DNA of 64,000 nt, taken from positions 7,326,734-7,390,733 of the forward strand of contig CP136061.1 in the NCBI GenBank assembly GCA_032622095.1, read 5' to 3'. Position 1 is the stretch's first letter, and the number at the start of each line of letters is the position of its first letter. A model generated the notes under the pieces. That model was not told the origin of the DNA. It made no database searches and was given only the letters and a program-made list of their open reading frames with translations. The position numbers and the translations under genes are program-made. Positions 20,907 to 31,265 of this stretch are shown here, piece by piece. The DNA comes from Siphonodentalium dalli. Its lineage: Eukaryota; Mollusca; Scaphopoda; Gadilida; Siphonodentaliidae.

Positions 20907-21470
20907 TCACACGATTGAAAACTCTCTCATCCAATTTTCGTCAGGGTTCTCGTCCCTGTTCTGTTCAAGAAGTTCATCTGGTAATAATTCCGAAAAATTG
21001 TTCAATATATAGTTTGGATCTGACGATTCTGGAGATTTGGATGGTGCAGGAAAAATATCCGGAACAGACGTTCTACTAGGTTTCGGATTAATCCGAACTT
21101 TTCTCTTCTTCGTGGGAACTCTGTCAGCAATAGTGTCTCTGTGTAATTTCGAGTTGATTCTGTCTTTCCATTTGAGCACCATTTTCACTAATATTCCGGC
21201 TACTGTTCCAGTTCCGCCTCTTGATAACAAAAAATTAAGCTTTTCTTTATTGTTAGCACGTGGATCAGCCAATTTCCTTAATTTATCTTTGTTCCGTTTG
21301 ACCCAATATCGCTGTTGCTGCATCATCGGTATTCGCAGTTTCAGAATCATCCCAGATATGAATCCGAAATATTTCAAGAGTTGTTCGTTCTCTTTCCCTA
21401 GAAATATCTTCTGCCGTTTCGGATCTTTTTCCAAAGAAAGTGTTTCAGCCAAAAGTTTGTTATCTCTCAT
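20907..21470 (-). CDS. Hypothetical basic Polinton protein
   Basis: 187 residues. ATG 21470 overlaps the ATPase stop as ATGA. The N-terminal half is basic and helical (QRYWVKRNKDKLRKLADP, LLSRGGTGTVAGILVKMVLK). The C-terminal half is Pro/Ser-rich and then acidic (LPDELLEQNRDENPDENW). I do not recognise a family. Its place directly after the packaging ATPase suggests a virion or assembly role, which is inference only. Confidence 0.45.
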   Translation of the reverse strand: MRDNKLLAETLSLEKDPKRQKIFLGKENEQLLKYFGFISGMILKLRIPMMQQQRYWVKRNKDKLRKLADPRANNKEKLNFLLSRGGTGTVAGILVKMVLKWKDRINSKLHRDTIADRVPTKKRKVRINPKPSRTSVPDIFPAPSKSPESSDPNYILNNFSELLPDELLEQNRDENPDENWMREFSIV

Positions 21471-22085
21471 TTTGGGTAGTACACGATCGGTGACGTAGAA
21501 AGAACTTCGGACATCAGTCTCATCGAATCTGGTGTTTGGGACGAAACATCCACCATTAAATATCCGTATGGACGAGAAATTGCATCAGCGTATGCTTCTT
21601 CTACACTTTTCATCATCCCGAGTTGACGTCCGAGTGTACTAACTTGATCCCTGTTTCTGGGTGATTTGAACAGAATGAAATATTGAGTGTTGAGTGAAAT
21701 AGTTCTTATATCCTTGAGAAACAGATTCTGTACAACGAAAATGACGCTAGTGTTCTCGTGATGAGCTCTCTGTGTGAACCATTCTGTTATTGATTTCAAG
21801 TCACCATCCATACTGTCATCAAATATCAACAAGTTCGGTTGAGAAGTATCAAAACTGTTGTCAAATTTTTTCTGGAACCTGACACCTTTCATTCGTAACA
21901 GCTTTCTCGGCACATCATCGTGAGGACAAACATATACAATCTCTTTCGGTGATGGCGTGATAACATAATTTTTTTCGAATAACCAATTCTTCGATAAAAG
22001 TGGATTTTCCACTCATGGATGGTCCTCCAATTAACATGGTGAACGGATGTTTGAACGAGGGTTTAAAGTCTGTAATTTTCTCCAT
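21467..22085 (-). pseudogene. Genome-packaging ATPase (FtsK/HerA-type), frameshifted
   Basis: ATG 22085 opens FKHPFTMLIGGPSMSGKST, with the Walker A loop GGPSMSGKST. A single frameshift between about 22010 and 21975 moves the rest to the 181-codon frame: VYVCPHDDVPRKLL, Walker B LLIFDDSM, TSVIFVVQNLF (sensor region) and FKSPRNRDQVSTLGRQL. These are the standard marks of the A32-like packaging ATPase of Polintons and large DNA viruses, which pumps DNA into capsids. Apart from the frameshift the motifs are all present, suggesting fairly recent loss. Its stop overlaps the next gene's start. Confidence 0.85.
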
Positions 22086-22090
22086 CTTTC

Positions 22091-22294
22091 TCAAAAATAA
22101 TCTTGTAACTGAGAAAAGTCTAATCCTGCAGAGGTCAGAGAAGAATATAGAACATCGAAGGTAGGCGGTTGGTCTTTTATTGAATCCTGGTACCCGAATG
22201 GTACAGTGTTAAAATCACTGTTCACGATCCTCTTGTCCATGGTTAGTTGTAATTTTTGAATTTTTGATTGTGAAATATACTCAACAATCACCAA
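22091..22294 (-). CDS. Small ORF ahead of the packaging ATPase
   Basis: 67 codons from ATG 22294, or 49 from ATG 22240 (MDKRIVNSDFNTVPFGYQD). The peptide ends DFSQLQDYF, 5 bp before the ATPase ATG. It is the first ORF of the minus-strand block. No family recognised. The compact spacing argues for a real gene. Confidence 0.35.
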   Translation of the reverse strand: MVIVEYISQSKIQKLQLTMDKRIVNSDFNTVPFGYQDSIKDQPPTFDVLYSSLTSAGLDFSQLQDYF

Positions 22295-22728
22295 CAGATT
22301 AGAGGTCTGGTTCCCACCATTGTCTGCTTGGTGTAACGAGAACCATATGCCTTTTGAATGTGACTACGTATGTTGCATAACTATACCTGACCTAGTTCCC
22401 ACCAATGCATGTAATGCATACCATATGCCGATTGAATGTCACGGTGACTATACGGTTGCTGCATAACTATACCTAACCTAGTTCCCACCATCGGTTGCTT
22501 TGTAAACCCCTTGTCTAGACTTTTTTTTTCTAGACAGTGACCGGATTCCCCCCTGACTTGCAATATGCAGATCATATGTGTCCTAGATAAGGATACAGTG
22601 ACCACATGTGTTGATCAATTGCCCTAGAAAATAATTGCAAACCTTTACCATTTTTGCACCGTCCTATATTCGAAAATTGTGGTGACTGTCTTATGCTTAC
22701 AAATAATAGCTCAGCAAAATTTTTACCC
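22295..22728. promoter_or_regulatory. Divergent intergenic region of Polinton
   Basis: Lies between the minus-strand block and the plus-strand spliced gene. It contains a ~105-base unit present twice (landmarks GGTTCCCACCA, CATATGCC, TTGAATGT, GCATAACTATACCT) and a short palindrome, TCTAGAC...TCTAGAC, near 22516. No ORF. By position it should hold the promoter of the minus-strand genes, but I see no clear TATA box in that direction. Confidence 0.5.
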
Positions 22729-22736
22729 TATAAAAT
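22729..22736 (+). promoter_or_regulatory. TATA box for spliced plus-strand gene
   Basis: TATAAAAT, 55 bp before the ATG at 22791. A start site near 22760 (TTCACATTCATTC) would fit core-promoter spacing. Confidence 0.6.
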
Positions 22737-22790
22737 AGTTGGAACCGGGAACTTCACATTCATTCTGCTCGAAAAACTCAAACTCTCATT

Positions 22791-23535
22791 ATGTTTAGAC
22801 AAATGCAGATTTACAAGGATCTGAAGAAGCAAATCACTGACTGCAAATTTATCATTGCAAAGACGGAAGGTAAGTTTATTCTTGACTTATTCTGTGCTTC
22901 TCTCCAGCGTTCTCAGACTGCATCCACCGTGTTAAACATTCAATAATTCACGAATTTTTATCGCTTTAGATCGGGACACACGAAACCGCGACAAATTGCC
23001 AGATTATTCTGTTTTGTGCTCTCTAGTGTTCTCAGACGGGACACACCGTGTAAAAAAATTCAATAATTCACGAATTTCTATCGCTTTAGATCGGACACGA
23101 AACGGTGACAAAATAATTCAATGCTAAACTGGTCGCTCAAAATGCATAAGCGAAGTAAATTACCCAGTGCAGTAAAAACACAGCTGTGCGTTCTCCCGTA
23201 CTTTCTCAGTACAGTTAATTGGTTTTCCCTGTTATCACCTGTATTCCGTTTTATCATCCTATATCATGTATACACGCTATATATATTGTTAAAGAGGTTC
23301 GACATAATATGCGATAAGGGGGTGGGGGTCTTTGAACGTGTACAATAATTACACGTATATTTGTCATTGTTAAAGAGGGTTCAACATTATTTACATCCTT
23401 TTTTGGGGAAATCTACAAATTATTTTTTCTCTTTTTCCAGAAACATTCCCGATTACGAAGGAGGTGTGTCATGGGTTCGATGAGAACCTAGAGGAGTATC
23501 AGACATGTGGAGGAAGAAAAGATGCGACAATGTGA
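22791..23535 (+). CDS. Spliced small Polinton gene (two exons)
   Basis: Exon 1, 22791-22869, reads MFRQMQIYKDLKKQITDCKF and ends at a strong donor (GAAG/GTAAGT). Exon 2, 23441-23535, follows a pyrimidine-rich acceptor (CTTTTTCCAG), keeps phase 1, reads ETFPITKEVCHGFDENLEEY and stops at 23533-23535. The product is about 57 residues with three cysteines and a helical N-terminus. The intron (571 bp) contains a ~110-bp unit repeated twice. A TATA box sits upstream. Gene structure comes from splice signals only. Function unknown; an early or regulatory role opposite the virion block is inference. Confidence 0.5.
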
Positions 23536-23639
23536 CAATAATGCGACATGTCAATTCAACAGTATATTTTCTACAAGGACTAGAGAGGGATTTTGCGAGA
23601 GAAAATATCAAACTCTATGATAAGCTGAGACCCCATTTT

Positions 23640-23802
23640 TACCCCCCTTTTCAAAAAAGGGGAGGGGAGGGGAGGGGCCCGCTCCCGCCCGCCAACTACA
23701 TCAGGGGATCAATATATTTACAAAAATAACACTCGTACTATAGTTCTAATTCTATTTATAGTAGGTGCAAGACACTGTAGTTCAAATTGCTAACTGTCGT
23801 GT
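23640..23802. repeat. Right terminal inverted repeat of Polinton
   Basis: Complement of the left end in blocks, ending TTGCTAACTGTCGTGT. It contains the inverted TATA box TTCTATTTATAGTAGG and a G-rich tract (23662-23680). The left TIR's duplicated TTCAATTGCTAACTTGCACC units are missing here. Confidence 0.85.
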
Positions 23803-23812
23803 ATACACTACT

Positions 23813-23888
23813 AACTACGATAAATATATGTAAGAACATATAGGACCTCTCTAAATTCTGATCGAAAATATACTGTTGTTCGTTATAA
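23813..23888 (-). repeat. Dispersed repeat copy A, right part beyond the Polinton
   Basis: AACTACGATAAATATATGTA and the following 55 bases match 25318-25389 almost perfectly. Together with 13999-14444 it forms the split copy. Confidence 0.88.
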
Positions 23889-24856
23889 GTGATTGGTTTG
23901 GGGTGGTTGGCCCCGGGATTGTCGAAAGGGTCGAGAGGCCCTTTCCTTAATCCCTCATGTTTTTTGCCTTTAATTAGATATAAAGAAAAAAAAAACATGG
24001 AATATAACATTTTACAGAATTTATTTTTTCTTCTTTTTTCTTCTTTTGGCAGGTGGCTGTTCCTTTAGTGGTGTGTTGTTGTTGCTGTTGTTTGCGGTTT
24101 TAGCCAGTGCACTTTCTGCTCGCAGGTTCTATATGTAGGCGACTGTTAGGTCGTATCCCGGTCCTGGGGATAGCTGTTGCAATGCATTTGTCAGTGAACT
24201 AATTAGCCGCTCAGGTGTACCAGGTATTGCTTCTGCCTGACCAGGATTTTCCTCCGGGGACACCTGCCGATGTAGGTTGGCGTCTCCGGTGTAGAGAATG
24301 GTGGATCCATCTCCATTTCTGCCCGAGCCGCCGCTGTGTGTGATGGTGATTCCAGTTGCATTTCGAACCGCTCAGGAGCTGATGGTGGAATTTCAGTCTC
24401 CTGCACGGGAATACGACTGGAAGCGGCAGTGTCTGGATGCGGAATGGCCGCTGGTGTGACCTCAGTGGTCTCGGTGCGGGGATCAAGTGGGAGGAGGGAT
24501 ATGGGCGTCTCTCAGATCGCCTGGCTTTCCACCCGGTCATCCTCGCTTCATCCCTTCTACATATGGAGGGTGTCTATCTCTTCTTGGTGGTTAAGCTTCT
24601 TCCGGGCGCAGCTGTAGTCGCCGGTGTCGAGTTGGCAATTCGATAATCCAAGTACACCTACACGTGTGATCCCCGAGCTTGGATTGTCCAGCTCAAGGTA
24701 CTCACTACGTGCAGGCGAGACAATAGATCTACCACCGCAGAGGGGATTAAATTACCCATTGTCCGCTACAGGGTTGTCAATCGATCGACAGCCGGGTAGT
24801 CACTGGAGCGATCCATAGAGCTACTTCTCCTGTCACCGGCTAACTCCAGAGTGTGA
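23889..24856 (-). pseudogene. Proline-rich coding remnant, unknown
   Basis: The minus strand shows coding-like but broken stretches: YLELDNPSSGITRVGVLGLS near 24690, TPAAIPHPDTAASSRIPVQE near 24400-24450, and QAEAIPGTPERLISSLTNAL leading to SPGPGYDLTVAYI and a stop near 24136. Composition (Pro, Ser, Thr, Glu) and GC content differ from the AT-rich surroundings. It could be the interior of the same element as the SAP exon, or an ORF1/gag of a retroelement. No domain recognised. 23889-24135 holds nothing recognisable apart from T-rich tracts. Confidence 0.3.
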
Positions 24857-25389
24857 ACATACAGTTTACCGTTGTGCATACATCTGATGGGAATATTTAG
24901 TGTAAACATTATCAATTTATCTGATATATATGTTTCTTTTGTGTTATAGTTTGTTCTATTTGGGTGTAAATAAATGTAATAAACCACGATATATACCTAT
25001 GACTTTGCGTGCTGTTATATATAAGCCGTGGAATAAATAATTTGTTTCTCAACAGGTTAGTCAGTGTAAACACTATTTTATTATGGGTATTTCCTCTGAT
25101 GTACAGATAATATAAGAATAAAATGGCACACCAATACAATGAGCAGCAATTGTGAGAGGCGATATCGGTGAGAGATTCTTAATTTGTTTATTATTCGATA
25201 ATATTTGAAACATACCTCTGTTTTAATTCCTTTTTTTTCGGCACGACAATTTATCGCCATGCTTTCTCAATTCATCTTTCAGTTGTGCCAAGTTCATTTC
25301 ATCACATTTACGACCCATAACTACGATAAATATATGTAAGAACATATAGGACCTCTCTAAATTCTGATCGAAAATATACTGTTGTTGGT
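24857..25389 (-). repeat. Dispersed repeat copy B with uninterrupted insertion site
   Basis: Matches 13999-14444 plus 23813-23888 with few changes. At 25303-25317 it carries only a short stretch (ATTTACGACCCATA) where copy A has the 9.36-kb Polinton. It is therefore a natural empty-site allele of the target. Confidence 0.9.
25216..25297 (-). pseudogene. SAP-domain first exon (copy B)
   Basis: ATG 25297 opens MNLAQLKDELRKHGDKLSCR, a SAP motif start, followed by a donor, GAG/GTATGTTT, at 25215. An eight-A run causes an early stop (TAA) just after CRKKRN. Copy A differs at the same run. Confidence 0.55.
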
Positions 25390-28209
25390 TAATTATACCA
25401 CTGCTGCTCTTATAGCCACTTATCGCTTGGAGTTACTCAGTTATCGCTTGGACCGACTTTGCGTATAACGCCGCCAAGCGCAGACAGCCGCAGATAACCG
25501 ACTCCTATCTCTCATTGGCATGTGTACGATATAACACACAGACAGACAGAACAGGTTAGAACTGGTTTTGAAACGGCAGTCAACGGCAGTCTGTTAAGCC
25601 AGATAGTGACAATAAAAGCAATTACTGCGGGTAATGCTCAGTTTAATTTCAAGGCTAAGTATATGAGCTACTTATAGAATTGAACACACACACACCCAAA
25701 TAAAGAAACAGGATATTTCGATATCTATTTAGGCCATGAAGAACTAACAGGTTAGACCAGTTTGTAAAGATAAAGTACCCACTTATATCTCCGATCAACC
25801 GGCGTCAAGGGTAAATACGTTTGAGATCTCTCACCGTCGATGTCGACTGAGGAATTCATTTACACTGTGAAAAATTCCATTTCGGGTTAATCCGAGCACA
25901 TCCACAGAAAATGTTTGGAGAGCGCGCACTGTGGATTCGAAATTGAGAGCAAGCTCTGTGGTTTCTGTTATACATATAGAACACGCAACATGGACATATA
26001 TGTCTCGCACTCAAAGGGGATTTATGAGACTAACATGTACCAATTTAACATTTAAACGGTAAACAAATCACAAGGTGCAGACACCCACTGGCTTTTACAC
26101 ATTGGAGTTTAAATAATTATTGTGAAAAAAATGTTCAAGCTTCGACGGTGCCCAGTTAGTATTGGACGATACACGATTTAAACAGCTACACTAATTGTGG
26201 TAAGTTCATGGCGGAACATGCAAATATTGGAATAGCATTGACAGTAACAACATATTATCTACAAACTTTCTGTCGAGGACAGTTAGTTCATGTATCGACT
26301 CGTTTTTATCCTCAAATGTCACAAATTCACAATTCAGCGTAGAGTTATGACAAGAATTTCACTTTAGAATAATCGCATTACGGTTAAATTAATTGTCTGA
26401 ACTATTCTTAAGAATAGTGGATAATAACTTCAAAATAGTTGCATTACGCTTAAGTGTAATTTATTGAATAATGATGAAGCGTAATTGAGAACAACGCTTT
26501 AACATAATATTTCGTTATGATTAAGCATAGTTGGCTGAATTATTCTCAACTATTTTTGTCATTATTTTTGGAAAAATTCTTTACATTCCTGTAATTGACG
26601 GGCAGCCTTGTGATAAATATATAGATATAATCGTATTAGTGTCTGGATTTTGACGGAATTATCGGACGAGATTTGTTGGCGGAGCATTACATCGATTGCG
26701 GGACGAGGGGTATCGCGTTCCGCCAATAAATCAAGTGCGATAATTCTATTTTTATTACATATCTATCTCCGTATCATAGTAAGTTGACTCACAATCGTAC
26801 ATCTCAGGTACAGAAAATGTGAATTTAATTGAGTTTTAACCGCATTTAGGGTTAACGCAATAATCAGACAGGGAACTCGTCTATCCATGAGTGGCCTTCA
26901 CCCATCTTGACCCGCGCAAAGGTGTTAATTGGGTTTTCCCAGCTTTTCCAAAAATATAATCCAATCAGTGCGCTGCGAGTTCGGCAAGTAAGTTATCGCC
27001 ATTGCGTTGAAAAAGTAAAAATAGTAACGGCGAGAACCAGTCTAACAACACTGAATGAAATAGTTCCGTCGACAGATTGCACTATAGTGCGATTCTGAGA
27101 ATTATCACACATCTGGAAACTCGTGCGATCATGCGAATTACGTTGATAGATATGCAATAAAATCTAAGGCTTGGGACTTCGTAGACGTTTTATAAAGAGG
27201 GAGGAGAAATAAATGAACACGATACTGAAGTTATGTCTCATCTTACCAAACTCCGGGCATGGTTTAATTACCTCCCTTGATGACTCGGTAAGACCGCTGT
27301 TATCGGCGACATTTCACTTACATTTAGTGGACTTCCGCGATATTAAAATATATACCAAGCAAGCAGAGCAAAATGCTGCCCTTATTAAGCACACACAATA
27401 TCGGACAAAATTTGTGTGGTTTCGTACCTTAACTTTGGAAAATTCCACCAGAACCAAAGAACTATATTTTGAAACGGTGTGATTTGGTGCTCAGATTATT
27501 TTATTAGCACAAAAGTCTAAACGCACATGGACGACAACGTCCCGACAATACGCATTGAAAGTCAAACACAAGAGTTCTAATTTGTACAATTTTGATAAGT
27601 TGCTTGCGAAAATCGTCAACAAAACTACCGCCCTGATCCTCCATTTTGTTATTAAGTTTTTAGTGCGGGAACATAGGAAAGTTGACTCTGGGGCGATCGC
27701 TTTTCGCCATTTTGATTGGAAAATCCCGCGCTAAATATAGAAACGGCATACTAGTACTCAGCCGGTTACAGAGTCTGAAAGGAAGTATGACTGGTACCCA
27801 GCCGGTTACAGAGTCTGAAAGGAAGTATGACTGGTGCTCTCTGGTAGAGATTGTTATCTTACATCACGATAAGACTATAACTGTTGAAAGTGATATAACG
27901 CCGAATTAATCAGCTAACTCACTTCACTGGTTAATTATTTATGTCCATGACTGTTTAACCACGTATCATATTGAACAACGTTGTTCATTACTCTCCATGT
28001 AAATATGGATATGTTAACATGTTGATTATACTGACAATCTAATGACTAGATATTATTCCGGCTAAAAGTTCAAAGAACCACCTTACACGTGTGGTGTTTG
28101 TCCAACTATTTATATGAAGATGCCCTACAAAGTAATATATGAGTCCTCCACAATTGTGAATCTAGATTTTAAATGAGATAGGTCAAATTAAGCAGAGTCC
28201 ACAGAAGGC
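25390..28209. other. Non-coding, mostly unique
   Basis: No ORF with recognisable motifs, although 26907-27098 and 27213-27482 are open for 63 and 89 codons. A 40-bp direct repeat (CCGGTTACAGAGTCTGAAAG) occurs twice at 27760-27839. A/T-rich imperfect repeats around TTAAGCGTAAT recur at 26390-26540. Confidence 0.45.
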
Positions 28210-28221
28210 AGGGAGCACATA

Positions 28222-28350
28222 TGTGACCCGCCATATCAAATCCAGTCGTAAGTCGGGATTTTTTTTACCCTGTGCCAATGCATTCTCTTATATATGCGAG
28301 TCGACCATAGGTCGCCTCGCATATATAAGAGAATGCATTGGCCTAACAAT
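28222..28350. repeat. Single-ended copy of the paired-hairpin MITE
   Basis: Starts GTGACCCGCCATATCAAATC, then the hairpin GCCAATGCATTCTCTTATAT...GAGAATGCATTGGC, with centre GAGTCGACCATAGGTCGCCTC. It matches the left half of the full element at 37648-38104 but lacks the right half. Confidence 0.85.
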
Positions 28351-30167
28351 TGTTATCAGTTTTTTAAATGTGTTACTGATAACAAAGGATAGGATAGTAT
28401 AATTTATTTACAATAAACACAAATATTATACAATGACAGTAACACATAACAAGGCGATGCTGTATATTGTTAGGGGTAACCTAGCACTGCCGGGCTGTCT
28501 TCCTACTACCCCCTAAAACAAGTACTACTATACATAATTGATTAGATGGCATTGATTTCATATCCACGCACACGTACATACTATAATCATATATAAAACT
28601 ATATAGAACCTAGTATTTAGGGCATATCAGGTGTTGGTGTGGATTTGAGCCAATCCTGACGAGTTAAACGATCGAAAATGTGTTATCTCACCATAGGAAC
28701 TTTTTGTACTGTTGAGATTTAAAAAAACATATTAACAGTTTCGGTTCAAGTTCCATGGGTACAAATACACTGCATGATATATTAACTTACCGACAAACAG
28801 TTTAAGAGAAACATAATGGTCGCAAGAATGTGTTGAAATCAAGTTCAATAAACCATAACGCGCAGTATGTATGATTTGGTTGGAATGCACGAAAACCCGA
28901 AACTGTATTACAAAGTGAATTCAACGGAATGTTGCCACTTCGCAAGTTGACGTCGATCCTGTGTACAAATTTTCACAGTAATGTTTTAATTTCGTTTGTA
29001 CACGCCTTAGTAAATTGGTGGACACATAAGCATGTGTATATATTGATGCTTCTGTTCACGGCTTTTTGCATGCTAGTTTGATATAGTAGTGTGGTAAATT
29101 TAGCACGATACCATACGAGTATAGTGCACACTTAAATTTAGCACAGCACTACACAATGTAGAGCACAGCACTCGACCAATCAGAAGTCCATTTCTATCTG
29201 AGAGTTTAAATACCTAAAATAAAAATATATGGACATCTGCAGCCCACAATTGATACGTAAAAAAATGTGTGGACCTCCGCAGGCCCACATTGCTTGGTCT
29301 GAGAATACATAATTTAGGTGTCTCCGATCTAATATTAGACACATCTTAATGACGCGATGAAAGAAAAGCACAATTGATATGTAAACAGCTTTGTTTGATC
29401 TGAGAATATGTAATTTAGGTGTGTACGATCTAGTATTATACAAATTGTAATGACGCGATGAAATAAACACACACTTGATATGTAAAACATTTTGCTTGGT
29501 CTGACAATACGTATGGTAATTTAGGCGCCTGCGGTATAATCTTAAACAATGACCGCTGGTAAAATAGTAATACATGACGCTCAAAACACTTACGCCAAAT
29601 TTAACGATTGACACTCAAATACATAGTGTCATAGTACTATGATCGTCAAAAACACTTACGCCCAAGTTTATAGCTGTTCATATAGAACCACACATACCAT
29701 TAATGGTAATGTATTACTTTAATGGACCCACCCTTGGGTGACATCAACAAAACCCAATATCGCCACGTGACTTTACGAAATAGGATATGGAGGTGATATT
29801 AGGCACTTATTGAACTTTCATAACACATCCTAGGAAAGATAAAATAAATATGATATGTCAAATATCAGACACTCAGAGAAACATGATTACAAAAAGAACA
29901 TAACATGCTCGATACAACTTCACTCGTTCTCGTTCGTCCTATTAACTCGGGACCAAGCCTCAGTCATCAGTCAACGTAATACCATAGCCATATTTGGCAT
30001 CGAGTGAATACATGATTGACACACTCTAACGGGTTACCACACCAGTACATTGCATAGGTGTCATTTCCGCGTGTGTTTGATCCAGGAGAGTGACGCGGTG
30101 TCAAATATGATTTGTCTCCTCGCTAGGAAACAGGAATTGTGGTTCGACATTACACACAAATGTTTAT
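28351..30167. repeat. Non-coding with a three-copy ~115-bp repeat
   Basis: At 29265-29530 a unit with landmarks GGTCTGAGAATACATAATTTAG, ATGACGCGATGAAA and TTGATATGTAAA recurs three times, diverged. The apparent 144-codon minus ORF here comes from these repeats. The rest shows nothing recognisable. Confidence 0.5.
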
Positions 30168-30572
30168 GCAAATCTTTATTTTGAATACGTGGTAGTATTA
30201 TGGAAACTGGCTTATACTTACTGTTTACTGAAGATTTACATTTATTATGCAAATCTTCATTTTGAATACGTGGTAGTATTATGGAAACTGGCTTATACTT
30301 ACTGTTTACTGAAGATTTACATTTATTATGCAAATCTTTATTTTGAATACGTGGTAGTATTATGGAAACTGGCATATTCTTACTGTTTACTGAAGATTTA
30401 CATTTATTATGCAAATCTTTATTTTGAATACGTGGTAGTATTATGGAAACTGGCTTATACTTACTGTTTACTGAAGATTTACATTTATTATGCAAATCTT
30501 CATTTTGAATACGTGGTAGTATTATGGAAACTGGCTTATACTTACTGTTTACTGAAGATTTACATTTATTAT
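30168..30572. repeat. 81-bp tandem repeat, 5 copies
   Basis: The unit starts GCAAATCTTTATTTTGAATA and ends TTTACATTTATTAT. Starts lie at 30168, 30249 and 30330, and so on, exactly 81 apart. Because 81 is a multiple of 3 both strands stay open, giving false ORFs of 130 and 144 codons. Confidence 0.95.
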
Positions 30573-30934
30573 TCAGACTAAAAAAATCTGATGTATCGCA
30601 CTATTCGTAACTTGTGAACGGATCTGTTACTAATTACTCTAAATGTCGATTATAGTGACAACATACAATCAGACTCTGGACTTCAGCGCGTTGATACATA
30701 AGACTGTGTTCAATAACAAGACCAGACTGGTGTTCAATACACCATGTGAGTAACATGCTTCAACAAGACCAGACTGGTGTTCAATACACCATGGGAGTAA
30801 CATGCTTCGTGCAGATTGTTTACCAATCACCCATATGTATCATTGTTCTAAGCATTACATTACACACGTACTATGTAAACGATTTAACAATTATATATCG
30901 TTTAATAATACCTCACGCCTATGTCTTATTGTAG
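30573..30934. other. Upstream intron or flank of the CARD exon
   Basis: Contains a ~46-bp direct repeat (ACAAGACCAGACTGGTGTTC) twice at about 30716-30805. Ends in a splice acceptor, CTTATTGTAG, before 30935. Confidence 0.6.
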
Positions 30935-31265
30935 GTGACACAGCCAAATGATATGAAACCCTCTCAGAGAATCAAGCTGGACAAAAACATCGTCTATTTG
31001 GAGGAAAACATGACTCCCCCAGATGTAGTGGGCCACTTGGTTGCCAATTGTGTTATAACTGATTTCCATATGGATGCAATACTTAAGGAGAAAACACAGA
31101 GAGAACAAGTCAGAAAACTGATATCAATCCTGAAGACCAGGGGTCCAGAGGCATACAGCAAACTGATGAAGGCATTAAAAGATTCAGATTCGTTTTTTAT
31201 AGTGCTTCATCTTGATGAGTCGCTGATATTGGCACCCAGTGAAAAAGATATTGATTCATTCAAAG
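30935..31265 (+). CDS. Exon encoding a CARD domain
   Basis: Codes for about 110 residues. RIKLDKNIVYLEENMTPPDV, GHLVANCVITDFHMDAIL, KTQREQVRKLISILKTRGPE and YSKLMKALKDSD fit the six-helix CARD pattern (hydrophobic 'V/I-TxxD..IL' turn, 'R..K...Ll..L..RG..Ay..f..AL'). CARDs form death-fold assemblies that recruit caspases or adaptors. The acceptor is GTAG/GTGACA. An ATG at 30953 could be the start if the previous exon is untranslated. Ends phase 1 at AAAG/GTGAGC. Confidence 0.78.

Larger units (their letters stand above)
14445..23802 (-). mobile_element. Polinton/Maverick element, decayed, without DNA polymerase
   Basis: 9358 bp bounded by inverted repeats that start ACACGACAGTTAGCAATTTG on both ends. 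The minus-strand gene set is diagnostic: FtsK/HerA-type packaging ATPase, retrovirus-like integrase with chromodomain, adenain-type cysteine protease, double-jelly-roll-type major capsid and minor capsid, plus small basic proteins, in the usual compact order with ATGA overlaps. Polintons normally measure 15-20 kb and encode a protein-primed DNA polymerase B; none is seen and there is no room for one. At least four core genes carry frameshifts or stops, so this copy cannot act alone. Extra genes are a NADAR-domain protein at the left end and a spliced ORF on the plus strand. Confidence 0.93.

Noticed and set aside
30061-30581. 144- and 130-codon ORFs
   Set aside because: Products of the 81-bp x5 repeat, open on both strands.
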